Source: Eulemur rufifrons
Lineage: Eukaryota; Chordata; Mammalia; Primates; Lemuridae
Reading direction: 5' to 3'
DNA: 64,000 nucleotides
Assembly (NCBI RefSeq): GCF_041146395.1
Contig: NC_091012.1
Span: 11,894,193 to 11,958,192 of the forward strand
A model generated the notes under the pieces. It made no database searches and was not told the DNA's origin. It was given only the letters and a program-made list of their open reading frames with translations. The position numbers and the translations under genes were made by a program. Of the stretch, positions 21,749-34,047 are shown piece by piece (the stretch's first letter is position 1; every line of letters starts with the position of its first letter).

Positions 21749-23752
21749 GGGCTCAATACCCTTCAGGGTAGCGACAGAGAAGGTGAAATATCTGGGAGTG
21801 TGCCTGGCTAGGGAGGTGAAGGACCTCTGCAGGGAGGGCTATGAAGCACCGGGGAAGGAAGTGGCAGAGCTTGCAAATGGATGGGGGGCTATGCCGTGCT
21901 CGTGGATTGGAGGAATCAACATTGTTGGAATGTCTGTGCTACCCAGGGTGATTTAACGGATTCAGTGCCGTCCCTATTAAACTGCCGGCATCGTTCTTCA
22001 GAGACGTAGAGATAATAATTGTGCGCTTTGTGTGGAATCAGAGAAGACCCCGTATAGCAAAAGCAATTTTACGCAATAAAAACAAAATGGGAGGTATTAA
22101 TTTGCCAGACTTCAAACTATACTACAAGGCTGTGGTTATTAAAACAGCATGGTACTGGCACAAGCGCAGGGACATAGACCAGTGGAACACAAGAGAAAAT
22201 CCAAATATAAAACCATCCTTATATAGACACCTAATTTTTGACAAAGCAGGAAAGAACATACTCTGGGGACAAGAAGCCCTATTCAATAAATGGTACTGGG
22301 AGAATTGTTTAGCCACATGTAGAAGACTGAAACAGGACCCACAGCTTTCACCTCTCACAAAAATCAAATCACGGTGGATAGCAGACTTAAACCTTAGTGT
22401 GAAACGATTAGAATTCTAGAAGAAAATGTAGGAAAGACTCTTAGAGACATTGGTCTAGGGAAAGAATTTATGAAGAAGACCCCTACTTGATGAGTGCAAT
22501 GCGCACTGCCTGGGGAATGGACACGCTTGAAGTTCTGACTGCGGGGGATGGGGTGGGGGGAAGGGAGGGGTGCACACCTACATGATGAGTGCGATGTGCT
22601 CTGTCTAGGGAATGGACACAATTGAAGCTCAGACTCGGGGGGATGGGGAGGCATGGGCAATGTATATAGCCTGATCTTTTGTACCCCCATAATGAGCTGA
22701 AAAACAAACAAACAAAAAAATAAAATAAATAAATAAATAAAATTTAAAAAAAAGAATCTATTTAGAACTCAGGAAAATCAGCAAGAAAAAAATCAAACAA
22801 CCCTGTCAAAAAGTGGGCAAATGACATGAATAGAAACTTCTCAAAAGAAGATGTAAGAATGGCTAACAAAGATATGAAAGAATGCTCAACATCCCTAATC
22901 ATCAGGGAAATGCAAATCAAAACCACAATGAGATATCACTTAACCCCAGTGAGAATGGCCTTTATCAAAAAATCCCAAAACAACACATGTTGGCGTGGAT
23001 GTGGAGAGACAAGAACACTCATACACTGCTGGTTGGACTGCAAACTAGTGCAACCCTTGTGGAAAGCATTATGGAGATATCTTAAACAGATTCAAGTAGA
23101 CCTACCATTTGATCCATCAATCCCATTATTGGGCATATACCCAAAGGAAAAAATGTCATTCTGTAACAAAGGCACATGTACCCGAATGTTTATAGCAGCA
23201 CAATTCACAATAGCAAAGATGTGGAAACAACCCAAATGCCCATCAATACATGATTGGATTAGTAAGCTGTGGTATATGTATGCCATGGAGTATTACTCAG
23301 CTATAAGAAATAATGAAGATACGACATCTCTATGGTTCTCCTGGAGAGAGTTGGAACCCATTCTATTAAGTGAAGTATCCCAAGAATGGAAAAACAAGCA
23401 TCACATGTACTCACCAGAAAATTGGTTTCCCTGATCATCACCTAAATACACATCTGGGAACGATACCAACCGGATATCAGACTGAGGTGGGGGGTGGGGG
23501 GAGGGGATGGGTGTATGCCTACATAATGAGTGCATTGCGTACCGTTTGGGGAATGGTCACGCTTGAAGGTGCAGACTCAGGAAAGGGGGGTGGGAAGGGG
23601 AGGGATATATACCTACATGATGGGTGCAACGCACACTGTCTGGGGAACGGACACGCCTGGAGCTTTGACTTGGGGGGAAAGGTGGTACATGGGCAACGTA
23701 TGTAACCTGAAATTCTGTATCCCCCATAATAAGATGAAATAAAAAAAAAATT
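21749..23752 (+). mobile_element. 5'-truncated L1 with an A-to-G-altered 5' segment and a nested L1 3' fragment
   Basis: The element starts within ORF2 (GSIPFRVATEKVKYLG) and runs to a complete 3' UTR with two G-rich units and the terminus at about 23718-23740. The first about 280 bases (to about 22031) are strikingly G-enriched against the other copies. From about 22032 the sequence returns to the normal A-rich L1 text (RPRIAKAIL, then [16 protein letters not shown]). A 3'-UTR fragment of another L1 sits at 22485-22753, and about 155 bases of host ORF2 are missing at that point. The ORF2 C-terminus is open from 22826 to 23434 (202 residues), ending at SPENWFP and a stop. Confidence 0.93.
22485..22753 (+). 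mobile_element. L1 3'-UTR fragment nested in L1 ORF2 with loss of host sequence
   Basis: The host ORF2 reads to '..aagaagacccct' at 22484. It resumes with 'agaatctatttagaa' at 22754, skipping about 155 bases that are present in the copy at 11601-11755. Between them lies only a 3' UTR: two G-rich tandem units, 'tacccccataatgagctgaaa' near 22682 and an A-rich tail with AAAC and AAAT units. The same 3' UTR subtype occurs at 3200-3511 and 62139-62383. I see no clear target-site duplication, which agrees with an integration accompanied by deletion. Confidence 0.85.
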
Positions 23753-24442
23753 AGAACAAAGAGAGCCTTAGTCTGAGCAAATCAATGCAAATCATCCAGA
23801 CATATGGGTTTTCTCTCTTAGTGTAGTTTAAAATTGGTAAATAGAAGGAGGGTTTATGGGGAAGTATTATGATCTACTTACAGTGTATTCTTATTTATGA
23901 TAGTTTGGGTGTGATTACTTTTTAAAGAAAATAATTGATTTCAATATCCCTATTATTTATCCAATTAATATTTTCTGCAAATTATTTATGCAAGTAATCT
24001 TTAAACAAGCATCACTTGTTTTCTAAGGCATTGAGGATTCAGTAGTGAAGAAATTTGTCAAAGCTATCATGGAACTTGCATTGGAGTGGGATAAGCAGAC
24101 ATTAAATGAACAAATAAATTTACAGTAATTTCAGATTATAATGCACATGATGAAAGAAATAAAACAGGTAGTGTGAGAGAGACTGTCATGATAGAAGGTG
24201 ACAGATAACATTAAATAGGGTGTCCAGAGAAAGCCTTTCTCAAGGGTGTATTTGAGCAGAGACTTGGATGACAAGAAGGAGCTCAATATACAGAGTTCTA
24301 GGACGTAGCCTTGCCCTTTAACTTTCCTCAGCCTTTTCTACCTTTCAGGAATAGCAAGTTATAGTTAATTGTGTTAAAAAAAAAAAAAAGGAAAAAAAAA
24401 AACCTAGGAAAATTTTTTATAGTCTTAAGAATATTGTCCTGA
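23753..24442. other. Intergenic DNA with a probable L2-type relic
   Basis: Around 24040-24290 the text ('catggaacttgcattggagtggga', 'gagcagagacttggatgacaagaaggag') resembles the 3' part of an ancient L2 LINE on the + strand. A-rich tracts lie at 24375-24402. No gene is seen. Confidence 0.45.
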
Positions 24443-25129
24443 CCAGTTTTGAATAAAAATGAGGGAGAAGAGATTGTGATAACAACCACCAGCTACGATA
24501 TCCACCAGACAGAAACAAGAAGTATTGTTAAAATCCTGCATGATCACAAAATTCTCATTCTCAATGATAGCCTTTCCTACACTCACCTTGCTGAAAGGTA
24601 CCACATCTCTGAAACAGGTCAGAGCTAAACATTAGCAGCTGATGTTGGGATACTGACTAGGAACATCAAAATAGTTGGTGAAGATTACCCAGGTTGGTCC
24701 GAGGACTCTTTTGGTGCACGCATCCTGGTTGGCTCTTTCACTGAAAATATGATAACATTTAAAGAAGGTGCAAGAATAAGTAATGTGGAGTTTTATCACA
24801 GTGGTCAAGAAGGCTTCAGGGATAGCACAGATCCAAGATACGCTGTAACGTTTATTAACCTAGGGCAGATTCAAGAACATGGAGCATCTTATATTCGAGG
24901 CTGTGCCTTTCACTATAGCTTCTCCCCAGCAATTGGTGTGTTTGGGACAAATGGATTGGACATAGATGACAACATCATTTACTTTACAGTGGGGGAAGGC
25001 ATGAGAATATGGGGGGATGCAAACCGGGTCTGAGGAAATTCGGTTGCACTTTCAGTTTGGCCAGGAACCTATCAGAACAGAAAAGATTTAAGTTCAACTC
25101 TTTGGCATGCAGCAATAGAGGTTGTGAGA
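24443..25129 (+). pseudogene. PKHD1L1: Intronless fragment of a fibrocystin-L-like gene (PKHD1L1-type), retrocopy
   Basis: One reading frame runs about 228 codons with only two stops, a TAA after ISETGQS and a TGA after DANRV. Its text is characteristic of the fibrocystin family, where a G8 domain is followed by parallel beta-helix repeats: ITTTSYDIHQTETRS, SYTHLAERYHIS, RNIKIVGEDYPGWSEDSFG, ARISNVEFYHSGQEGFRDST, GLDIDDNIIYFTVGEG and NSVALSVWPGTYQNRKDLSS. Fibrocystin-L is a very large single-pass surface protein. The parent gene has many short exons, so nearly 690 bases of uninterrupted coding text implies an mRNA-derived copy. Only an internal piece is kept; no poly(A) tail is visible because the similarity stops before an L1 fragment at 25200. 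PKHD1L1 is more likely than PKHD1, from memory of the family. Confidence 0.8.
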
Positions 25130-25199
25130 ACAAATTTATAATTATGCAAAATTATAATTTATAATCATACTTTCTGTAGAAATTGCAAATGTCAAAATA

Positions 25200-25577
25200 T
25201 TATTGAAAGCGGGGTCTTCTCTGGTTCCATGCAAAGTGTAGGATTGTTTTTTCTATATGTGTGAAGAGTGATGTTGGTGGTTTGCTGGGGATTGCATTGG
25301 GTCTGTGGATCACTTTGGGTAGTGTAGACATTTTAGCAGGGTTGATTCTTCCGATCCACGAGCGTGGTATGGTTTTCCACCTATTTGCATGCTCTGCGGT
25401 TTCCTTCCTCAGTGTTTCGTAGTTCTTCCTGTGGAGGTCCTTTGCCTCCTTGGTTGGGTATATTCCTGGGTATTTTGTTTTCTTTGTTGCTATTTTGAAG
25501 GGTATTGAGTTCTCGATTTGGTTCTCTGTTTGGCTGTTGTTGGCATATATGAATGCTATTTCTTCCTTGGATAGATA
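25200..25577 (-). mobile_element. Internal L1 ORF2 fragment
   Basis: The - strand translation gives [40 protein letters not shown] and TILHFAWNQRRPRF, the part of ORF2p just after the RT domain. Both ends are cut: no 3' UTR or tail is present, so this is a remnant rather than a complete insertion. It covers the same L1 segment as the G-enriched one at 21751-22031 and serves as a comparison copy. Confidence 0.9.
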
Positions 25578-25654
25578 TTGCTGAAATTTTAAAAAAAGAG
25601 CTAAATAAAGGAGTGAATGAACTTTTAAAAAGATATGAGCTCCAGTAATAATTG

Positions 25655-25683
25655 TTTTTTTTTTTTTTTTGTGTGTGTGTGTT
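25655..25683. repeat. T16 tract followed by (GT)n
   Basis: A run of T is followed by about six GT units: a short microsatellite. Confidence 0.9.
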
Positions 25684-26699
25684 GCCATCTAATAGTTCTT
25701 TTATTTCCTTTTTTCTCTAACATTATTTATTTCAAGTTCTGGTTCAGGGTCTCTACTGCTAATCGACTGAGTGCTTTGCACATGTTACTACCTAACTCTG
25801 GATTCAGTCTCCACCCTCATATGAAAAATTAGAATGATAGACAAATCTCTAAATCCCTTTCCCATCTAAAATTGTTACGATTCTATGTGCAAGCTTATTT
25901 ACACTTCTCCCATATTGCTAATTGGAACCTTCTTGTTTCCATGAAGTTTCTTCAATTACTATGGCTGTTTGTTTAGATGTAAAGTGCAATTACAAGCAAG
26001 AAAATAGAAAGTACAGAGGAAAGACTTGGAGAGAAACTAATCAGCTTCCTTTTGTTTTTATTTACCTATACCATAGGATCAAAAAGGAATTAAATATGGT
26101 TCTCTTTGAAAGATGGGATAAGGATTGAGTTTTTGTGTAACTATTATTATTTTAAGATAAAATATGAAAGCTGAAGTTTAGTATATATTGATGAGGTAAA
26201 AATTTTCTCTTGTCATATATTTATAGATATTAAAGTGTAATCAAATGTCAATTCCAAATCTTTAAAGTTATGTATAGCCTTTGAAAGAAAAAGGTACTTA
26301 ATTTATATTTATGATTTCCATTTGACTGTTTTTTATCATAATCTTTTAAAATAAAGGTGTTTAATATGAAAAAATATGTCCTTTTTTACAGTTACATACA
26401 AATAAATTATGAAACTATTTTAGCTGAATTATTCTCTATAATCAACAACCAGATTTAGAGTAATGTGAAAAATTGTTACTGTCTTAGTGCATTATACTTT
26501 GAATACTCTGATATTGACTTAGACTTGATTTTTGATTAATGTTTTTCAAATTTACTATATATGTAAGTTACTATGTATCAAAACTTTATTGTTTTCTAAG
26601 TTATATGTTTTGCAGAAATATTTCTCCACATTTATTATAGTTTTGCAGGGTTTCTATATAATAAAAATTTTCTGATGTTGAATAATCTTTGAGGAAATA
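25684..26699. other. AT-rich intergenic DNA, nothing recognised
   Basis: No coding text or recognisable young repeat was found. Confidence 0.5.
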
Positions 26700-27690
<991 letters not shown>

Positions 27691-28609
27691 TGACTAGACT
27701 GAGGTGAATATACTTCACAAATTGAATATATAAAATTATACCAACCAGTCTAGCAAGAAGGTACAGTAGAATACGACAGGTCTTAATTTCATTATAGATG
27801 TATAAACTTAAAAATATACTTATAGAAAAGACTTTCTGAGAACTGATAATTGGTTAATAGTTTATAGCACCCCAGATAAGCACACCGCCAAGAACCTCAT
27901 AGAAGTGCAATGAAACTTTGTTACATTTCCCCACCAAAGCTCTTACTCCTCCCTGATATAGCATAATGTCTGTTTCAAAATCTCATCTCCTGGATTCTCT
28001 TTCAAAAGGGAATCAATCTATTGGCAAATATGTCCAAACATCTTCTTCTTGGGGTCTTTGCAAAGACTGGTTTCTATCTTCTATGACAAATACATAACTT
28101 CCTGGGAAAGATACGTGCATGTCAAAAATAAAATCCTGTAGTATTATAATGATGGTACATAAAACAATTTAATTATATATGAAATTTAAAAGAAAAAATC
28201 ATAAAATAATCATTTCCATCTGTTAATAGATATACAATATAAAATATATAACTATTGACATTAGTGACATAAAGTTATGGGCAGATGTAAAGAGAAAGAA
28301 TTTTGGTATTCAACTGAAGTTAAGTTGTTACCAGTTTAACATATGCTGTATCTTCAAAACTTATAGGCTATTCTCAGATTAAACATAAAGAAAATATTTA
28401 TACAGATACATGAAAGAAAGTGAAAAAATAACCAAAGCATATCATTAAAAAGCAATGGGACACAAAGCAGGACAAAAGGAGAGGGAAAGAAAGACAAAAT
28501 AGTCATAATAGTTAAATAAAACAATTAATCCTAGGGAAATAGTAAGTCCTTCCCTTTGTGAACATTATGTAAATATTTATGCACTAGCATTCCCAGCCAA
28601 GACAAAATT
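27691..28609. other. Intergenic DNA, nothing recognised
   Basis: This lies upstream of the zinc-finger relic. I looked for KRAB exons on the - strand and did not find a convincing one. Confidence 0.45.
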
Positions 28610-29128
28610 GAATACAGGGATTAAAAACTATATTCTGTCTACAAGAGATGTATCTTTATATCTACTGAAAACAATAGACTACAGTTGGCAAGATACAAAA
28701 AGACATACCAAGAAAATGTTAACCATATGAGGAAAATAGAGGTCAAAATTATCTTAGGCACATTACATTTTAAGTGAGAATGTTATATTTTATAAAATAT
28801 AATTCAAGTCAAAATTGTCACAAGAGACAATGAAGGACATTAAATAATAAAAGAGTCATTCACTGGGAACCTATGAAAATAATACATATATATTATATAT
28901 AGTTTTTCTAATATCAAGTTTCCCAAATATGTAATGAAACCATTGACAGAATTTAAGAAATAGACAGCCATATACTAATAGTAGGATAGTTCCATATTTC
29001 TCTTTCAATTATAATAAAGCCAGTCAAATTATTAATAAGAAAAAAGAGAATATGAAAATAGTATAAAGCAATTAGACTTGACAGATGTATAGAGAACACT
29101 CCACAGAGCAACAGTAGAATATACAATC
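28610..29128 (+). mobile_element. Very old L1M-type ORF2 relic (endonuclease region)
   Basis: The nucleotide text follows an ancient L1: 'gtctacaagaga' near 28638, 'caagtcaaaattgtcacaagagacaatgaaggacatta' near 28805, and 'gacagatgtatagagaacactccac..gcaacagtagaatataca' at 29080-29125. It is cut at about 29128 by the inverted L1 that follows. Heavily mutated, no open frame. Confidence 0.65.
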
Positions 29129-31428
29129 TTTTTTATATTTCAGCATATTATGGCAGTACAAAAGTTTAGGTTACATATATTGCCCTTGCCCCCCGCCCCC
29201 AAATCAGAGCTTCAACAGTGTCCATCCCCTAGACAGTGCGCATCGCACTCATTATGTATGTATACACCCATCCCCTCCTCCCCCACATTTGCCCAACACC
29301 CACTTAATGTTATTCCTACATGTGCCCTTAGGTGATGATCAGTGAAACCAATCTGATGGTGAGTACATGTGGTGCTTATTTTTCCATTCTTGGGATAGTT
29401 CACATAGTAGATTGGATATAGGCTCTATCCAGGAAAATACAAGAGGTGCTATACACCATTGTTTCTTATACCTGAGTAGTACTCCATGGTATACATATAT
29501 GACATTTTATTAATCCTCTCATGGGTGGATGGGCACTTGGGTTGTTTCCACATCTTTGCAATTGTGAATTGTGCTGCTATAAACATTCAAATGCAAGTAT
29601 CTTTGTTATAGAATGTCTTTTGTTCTTTTGGGTAGATGCCCAGTAATGGGATTGCTGGATGAAATGGTAGATCTTCTTTTATCTTTTTAAGTTATCTCCA
29701 TAGTGTTTTCCACAGAGGTTTCACTAGTTAGCAGTCCCACCAGCAGTGTATGAGTGTTCCTATCTCTCTGCATCCACACCAACATTTACCTTTTTGGGAC
29801 TTTTTGATAAAGGACATTCTCACTGGAGATAAGTGACATCTCAGTGTGGTTTTGATTTGCATTTCCCTGATGATTTGAGATGTTGAGCATTTTTTCATAT
29901 GCTTGTTGGCCATTGTTCTGTCTTCATTTGAAAAGATTCTGTTCATGTCCTTTGCCCACATTTTGATAGGGTTGTTTGATGTTTTTCTTGCTCATTTTCC
30001 TGAGTTCTAAATAGATTCTAGTTATCAGCCCTTTATCCAATGTGTAGGATGCAAAAATTTTCTCCCATTCTGCAGGTTGTCTGTTTGCTCTCATGAGAGT
30101 TCCTCAGGCTGTGCAGAAGCTTTTTAATTTGACTAGGTGTGATTTATTTTCATTGGTGGTGTAATTCCTTTTGGGGTCTTCTTCATAAATTCTTTGCCTA
30201 CGCCAATGACTATAAGAATTTTTACAATATTTTCTTCTAGAATTCTAATAGTTTCACACCTTAGGTTTAAGTCTGTTACTCACCATCAGTTGATTTTTGT
30301 GAGAGGTGAAAGGTGTGGGTCCTATTTCAGTCTTCTACATGTGGCTATCCAGTTTTCACAGCACCATTTATTGAATAACGATTCTTTTCCCCAGTGTATG
30401 TTTTTGTCTGCTTTGTCAAAGTTTACACAGCTATATGAGGATGGTTTTATATCTGGATTGTCAGTTCTGTTCCCCTGGTCTATGTCCCTGTTCTTGTGCC
30501 AACACCAAGCTGATTTAATAACCACAGTCTTGTAGTATAGTTTGAATTCTGGAAAATTAATACCTCCCATTTTGTTCTTATTGCCTAAAATTGCTTTTGC
30601 TAAATGGGGTCTTCTCTGGTTCCATAAGGAGTGTAAAATTATTTTTTATATATATGTGAAAAATGATGTTGGCAACTTAATAGGGATTCCATTCAATCTG
30701 TAGATTCCTTTGGGTAGTATAGACATTTAAAAAATGTTGATTGTTCTGATCCATGAGCATAGTATGGTTTTCCACCTGTTTACGTGCTCTGCTATGTCTT
30801 TCCTCAGTGTTTCATAGTTCTCCCTGTAGAAGTCTTCTACCTCCTTAGTTAAATATATTCCTAGGTACTTTATTTTCTTTGTTGCTATTGTGAAGGTTAT
30901 TGAGTCTTTGATTTGTTTCTCAGTTTGACTGTTATTGGCATATATGAGTGCCTCTGATTTGTGTGTATAGATTTTGTATCCTGAGACTTTACTGAATTCA
31001 TTTATCAATTCCAGGAGTCTTTTTGTTGAGTCCTTGGAGTTTTCTAGATATAATATCATATCCTCACCAAAAAGTGAGAGTTTGTTCTCTTCTGTCCCCA
31101 TTTGGACACCCTTGGTTCTGTTCTCTGTCCTGATTGCTCTGACAAGGACTTCCAGCACTATGGTGGATAGCACTGGGGACTGTGGGCAACCTTGTCTGGT
31201 TCCAGTTCTAAGTAGGAATGCTTTCAATTTTTCCCTATTCAATATAATGCCAGCTGTGTGTTTGTCATATATGGTTTGCATCATTTTTAGGTAGGCCCCA
31301 TCTATGCCTATTTTGTTAAGCGTTCCTATCATAAAAGGGTGTTGAATTTTACCCAGTGCTTTTTCTGCATCTATTGAGAGGATAATATGGTCTCTGTTTT
31401 TGCTTCTATGTATGTGGTGAATTACATT
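29129..31428 (-). mobile_element. Inverted L1: RT domain to 3' UTR, 5'-truncated
   Basis: On the - strand it starts within the reverse transcriptase ([23 protein letters not shown] near 31400). It then shows [20 protein letters not shown] near 31190 and [16 protein letters not shown] near 31070; here GEDM stands where the catalytic ADDM-type motif is expected, so one catalytic Asp is not preserved. It continues through the C-terminal region (degraded, 30600-29340) to a single-unit 3' UTR. A short T-rich junction lies at 29129-29150. The open frame 31458-30727 is 243 codons. The rest is broken by stops. Confidence 0.92.
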
Positions 31429-31965
31429 TCTGCATCTACCCAAAAGAACAACAGGCATGCCATAAAAAAGACATCTGCACTCGAATGTTTATAGCAGCAC
31501 AATTCACAATTGCAAAGTTGTGGGAACATCTCAAGTGACCATCAATACATTAGTGGATTAATAAAATGTTGTATATGTATACCATGGAGTACTACTCGGC
31601 CACAAAAATCAATGGCTATATAGCACCTCTTGTATTTTCCTGGAAAGGGCTGGAACCCATTCTACTAAGTGAAGTATCCCAAGAATGGAAAAATAAGCAC
31701 CACATGTCCTCACCATCAAATTGGTTTCACTGATCATCACCTAAGAGCACATTTGGGAATAACACTAATTGGGTGTCAGGCAGATGTGGGGGGAAGGGAG
31801 GGGATCGGTGTATACCTACATAATGAGTGCAATGGGCACCATCTAGGGGATGGACATGCTTGAGGCTCTGATTCTGGGTGAGGGGACAAGGGCAATATAT
31901 GTAACCTAAACTTTTGTACCCCCATAATATGCTGAAATAAAAAAAAATTAAAAATTAAAAATAAG
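31429..31965 (+). mobile_element. L1 3' end facing away from the preceding inverted L1
   Basis: This is + strand ORF2 C-terminal text starting at 'catctacccaaaagaaca'. It runs through 'atggaaaaataagcaccacatg', a one-unit G-rich 3' UTR and the terminus 'tacccccataatatgctgaaat' near 31917-31938, then an A-rich tail. It covers the same part of L1 as 29130-29640 on the - strand. The two pieces therefore form an imperfect inverted repeat of about 500 bases with a spacer of about 1.8 kb. Confidence 0.92.
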
Positions 31966-33000
31966 AATTTATGTAATCTAAACTTTAAAAAAAAGTACAA
32001 AGGTGTTCCATATTGCCTATATCAGCAGAATCCAGCTCAAAATTATTCTCACTATATGAGTCTGGTAGAGACTGGTTTATGTACATTAAACCATTGCAAA
32101 TTTCTCCACATAACCTCAAACTGATCCAAATAATTTAAAATAAATCCAAACTGTCTTTTTAGACAATTAATATCTGACCTTAAAGTTGACACAATTATTC
32201 ACTTTTTACCGATGAAGAAAGGTTCAGAGAGGCAATATAGAATAGATGAAAGAAAAGAGATTACTGAAAGTTTTGGCATCAAAATTCATAGCTCAATCAC
32301 ATATGATGAACATGACTTAACCTCTCTAAACCTCACCTTTAACGTGGTTAAAATAACAGTATCTAATTAAATTATTATGAAGACTTCGGTATTATATAGA
32401 GAGCATTAATCCAATACCTAAGCATTCAATACCGGAAGCACTCAATAGATATTTGCTAATAGTATTATTATTCATTCCATTATTCAGTACAGGACAAGCT
32501 ATACCATGGTAACATATAACTATCAAATATCCATGGCTTTATACAAGAAAGCTTTGTGTCTTGATTATATTTCAGGCCCACATAAGTCAGAGATATTTTC
32601 TTGGCATCTCTCTTTCAGTGAAAACTTGGGGGTTTTTGCTGATTCCTTCTTCTGATTCTGCCCTCTCAGAGCTTTTCGGCTTCCAACCACACAGATGGAA
32701 GAACTGTATGGAGAATTCATACCGTCCCTTCACTGCCTTGCATTCCCTTTGGAAAGAACTTCATCACACCGTCCCAAAATAAATCAGAAGAGGCCTGGGA
32801 AGTGCCCAGGAAGAGGAACATATGGGATGGTCACTGTCTCTGTCCCCTCCACACTGAGGTGCACGCTGAGGGAAGCAACAGGGATATCATTTGGGCAAAG
32901 ATTGTGATCCAGCCTAATGAACACTGCCTCCTACTCAGTTCCAGAAAATTGTTTTAATGTGGAAATGGGGCCAATCATCTAATCTTTCAAGAGAAGCTAA
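31966..33000. other. Intergenic DNA with a MIR-like relic
   Basis: At about 32255-32460 the text ('gcatcaaaattcatagctcaatcac', 'cttaacctctctaaacctcac', 'aagcactcaatagatatttgc') matches the shape of a MIR SINE on the + strand. The sequence around 32560-32900 is somewhat GC-richer and has two short open frames, which I do not recognise. Confidence 0.5.
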
Positions 33001-33985
33001 TTTTTTTTAATTTCAGCTTATTATGGGGGTACAAAAGTTCAGGTTATGTATATTGCCCATGGCCCCCCATCACCCGAGTCAGATCTTCAAGCGTGTCCAT
33101 TCCCCAGACTGTGTGCATCACACTATTATGTAGGTATACACCCATCCCCTCCCTCTCCCCTCCCACATCTGTCTGATTCCCAGTTGGTGTTATTGCAAAA
33201 TGTACACTTATGTGATGATCAGGGAAACCAATTTGCTGGTGAGTGCATGTGGTGCTTATTTTTCCATTCTTTGGATACTTCACTTAATAGAATGGGTTTC
33301 AAGTCTCTCCAGGAGAACAAACGAGATTCTATATCACCATTATTTCTCATAGCTGAGTAATACTCCATGGTATACATATACCACATTTTACTAATCCACT
33401 CATGTAGTGATGAGCATTTGGGTTGTTTCCACATCTTTGCAATTGTGAATTGTGCTGCTATAAACATTTGGGTGCAGGTATCTTTGTCATAGAATGTCTT
33501 CTGTTCTTTTGGGTAGATGCCCAATAATGGGATTGCTGGATTGAATGGTAGGTCTACTTGAATCTGTTTAAGGTATCTCCATATTGCTTTCCACGGAGGT
33601 TGCACTATTTTGCAGTCCCACCAGCAGTGTATGAGTGCTTCTGTCTCTCCACATCCACACCAACATGTATTGTTTTGGGTTTTTTTGATAAAGGCCATTC
33701 TCACTGGAGTTAAGTGATATCTCACTGTGGTTTTGATTTGCATTTCCCTGATGATTAGAGATGTTGAACATTTTTTCATATGTTTGTTAGCCATTCTTAT
33801 ATCTTCTTTTGAAAAATTTCTATTCATGTCCTTTGCCAACTTTTTGATAGGGTTGTTAGATTTTTTTCTTATCAGTCCTTTATCTGATGTGTAGCATGCG
33901 AAAATTTTTTCCCATTCTGTAGGCTGTTTACTCTCGTGACTGTTTCTTTGGCCGTGCCGAAGGTTTTTAATTTAATCAGGTCCCA
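33001..33985 (-). mobile_element. 5'-truncated L1 3' end with long open ORF2 C-terminus
   Basis: The - strand frame 33839-33219 (206 codons) encodes the ORF2p C-terminus: [40 protein letters not shown] and [21 protein letters not shown] with a stop. A single-unit 3' UTR follows, with the terminus next to a T-rich run at 33001-33012. The 5' end is truncated near 33985 ([12 protein letters not shown]). It is one of the less damaged L1 pieces here, though still only a fragment. Confidence 0.93.
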
Positions 33986-34010
33986 TTAAATATTGACAGG
34001 CAATTCTGTT

Positions 34011-34043
<33 letters not shown>
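34011..34043. repeat. (AG)n microsatellite
   Basis: A nearly perfect AG dinucleotide run starting just beyond the 5' end of the inverted L1. Confidence 0.95.

Positions 34044-34047
<4 letters not shown>

Noticed and set aside
21648..21956. A 102-codon frame as a novel gene
   Set aside because: Its C-terminal two thirds is the A-to-G-altered L1 ORF2 segment; the first third is unrelated AT-rich sequence.
22394..22711. Open frames on the - strand with near-identical protein text ([16 protein letters not shown]...) at 3070-3504, 22394-22711 and 62044-62348
   Set aside because: They are antisense readings of the G-rich L1 3' UTR, repeated because the UTR is repeated. They are not a gene family.
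25200..25688. A 162-codon frame on the - strand
   Set aside because: It is the internal L1 ORF2 fragment plus unrelated sequence, not a separate gene.
29129..31965. Twin-priming inversion of a single L1
   Set aside because: Twin priming gives two non-overlapping parts of one element; here both parts contain the same 3' segment and each has its own 3' UTR.
34011..34043. Tandem repeats as a CRISPR-like array
   Set aside because: They are simple AG dinucleotide runs in a primate genome; no direct repeats with unique spacers exist anywhere in the window.
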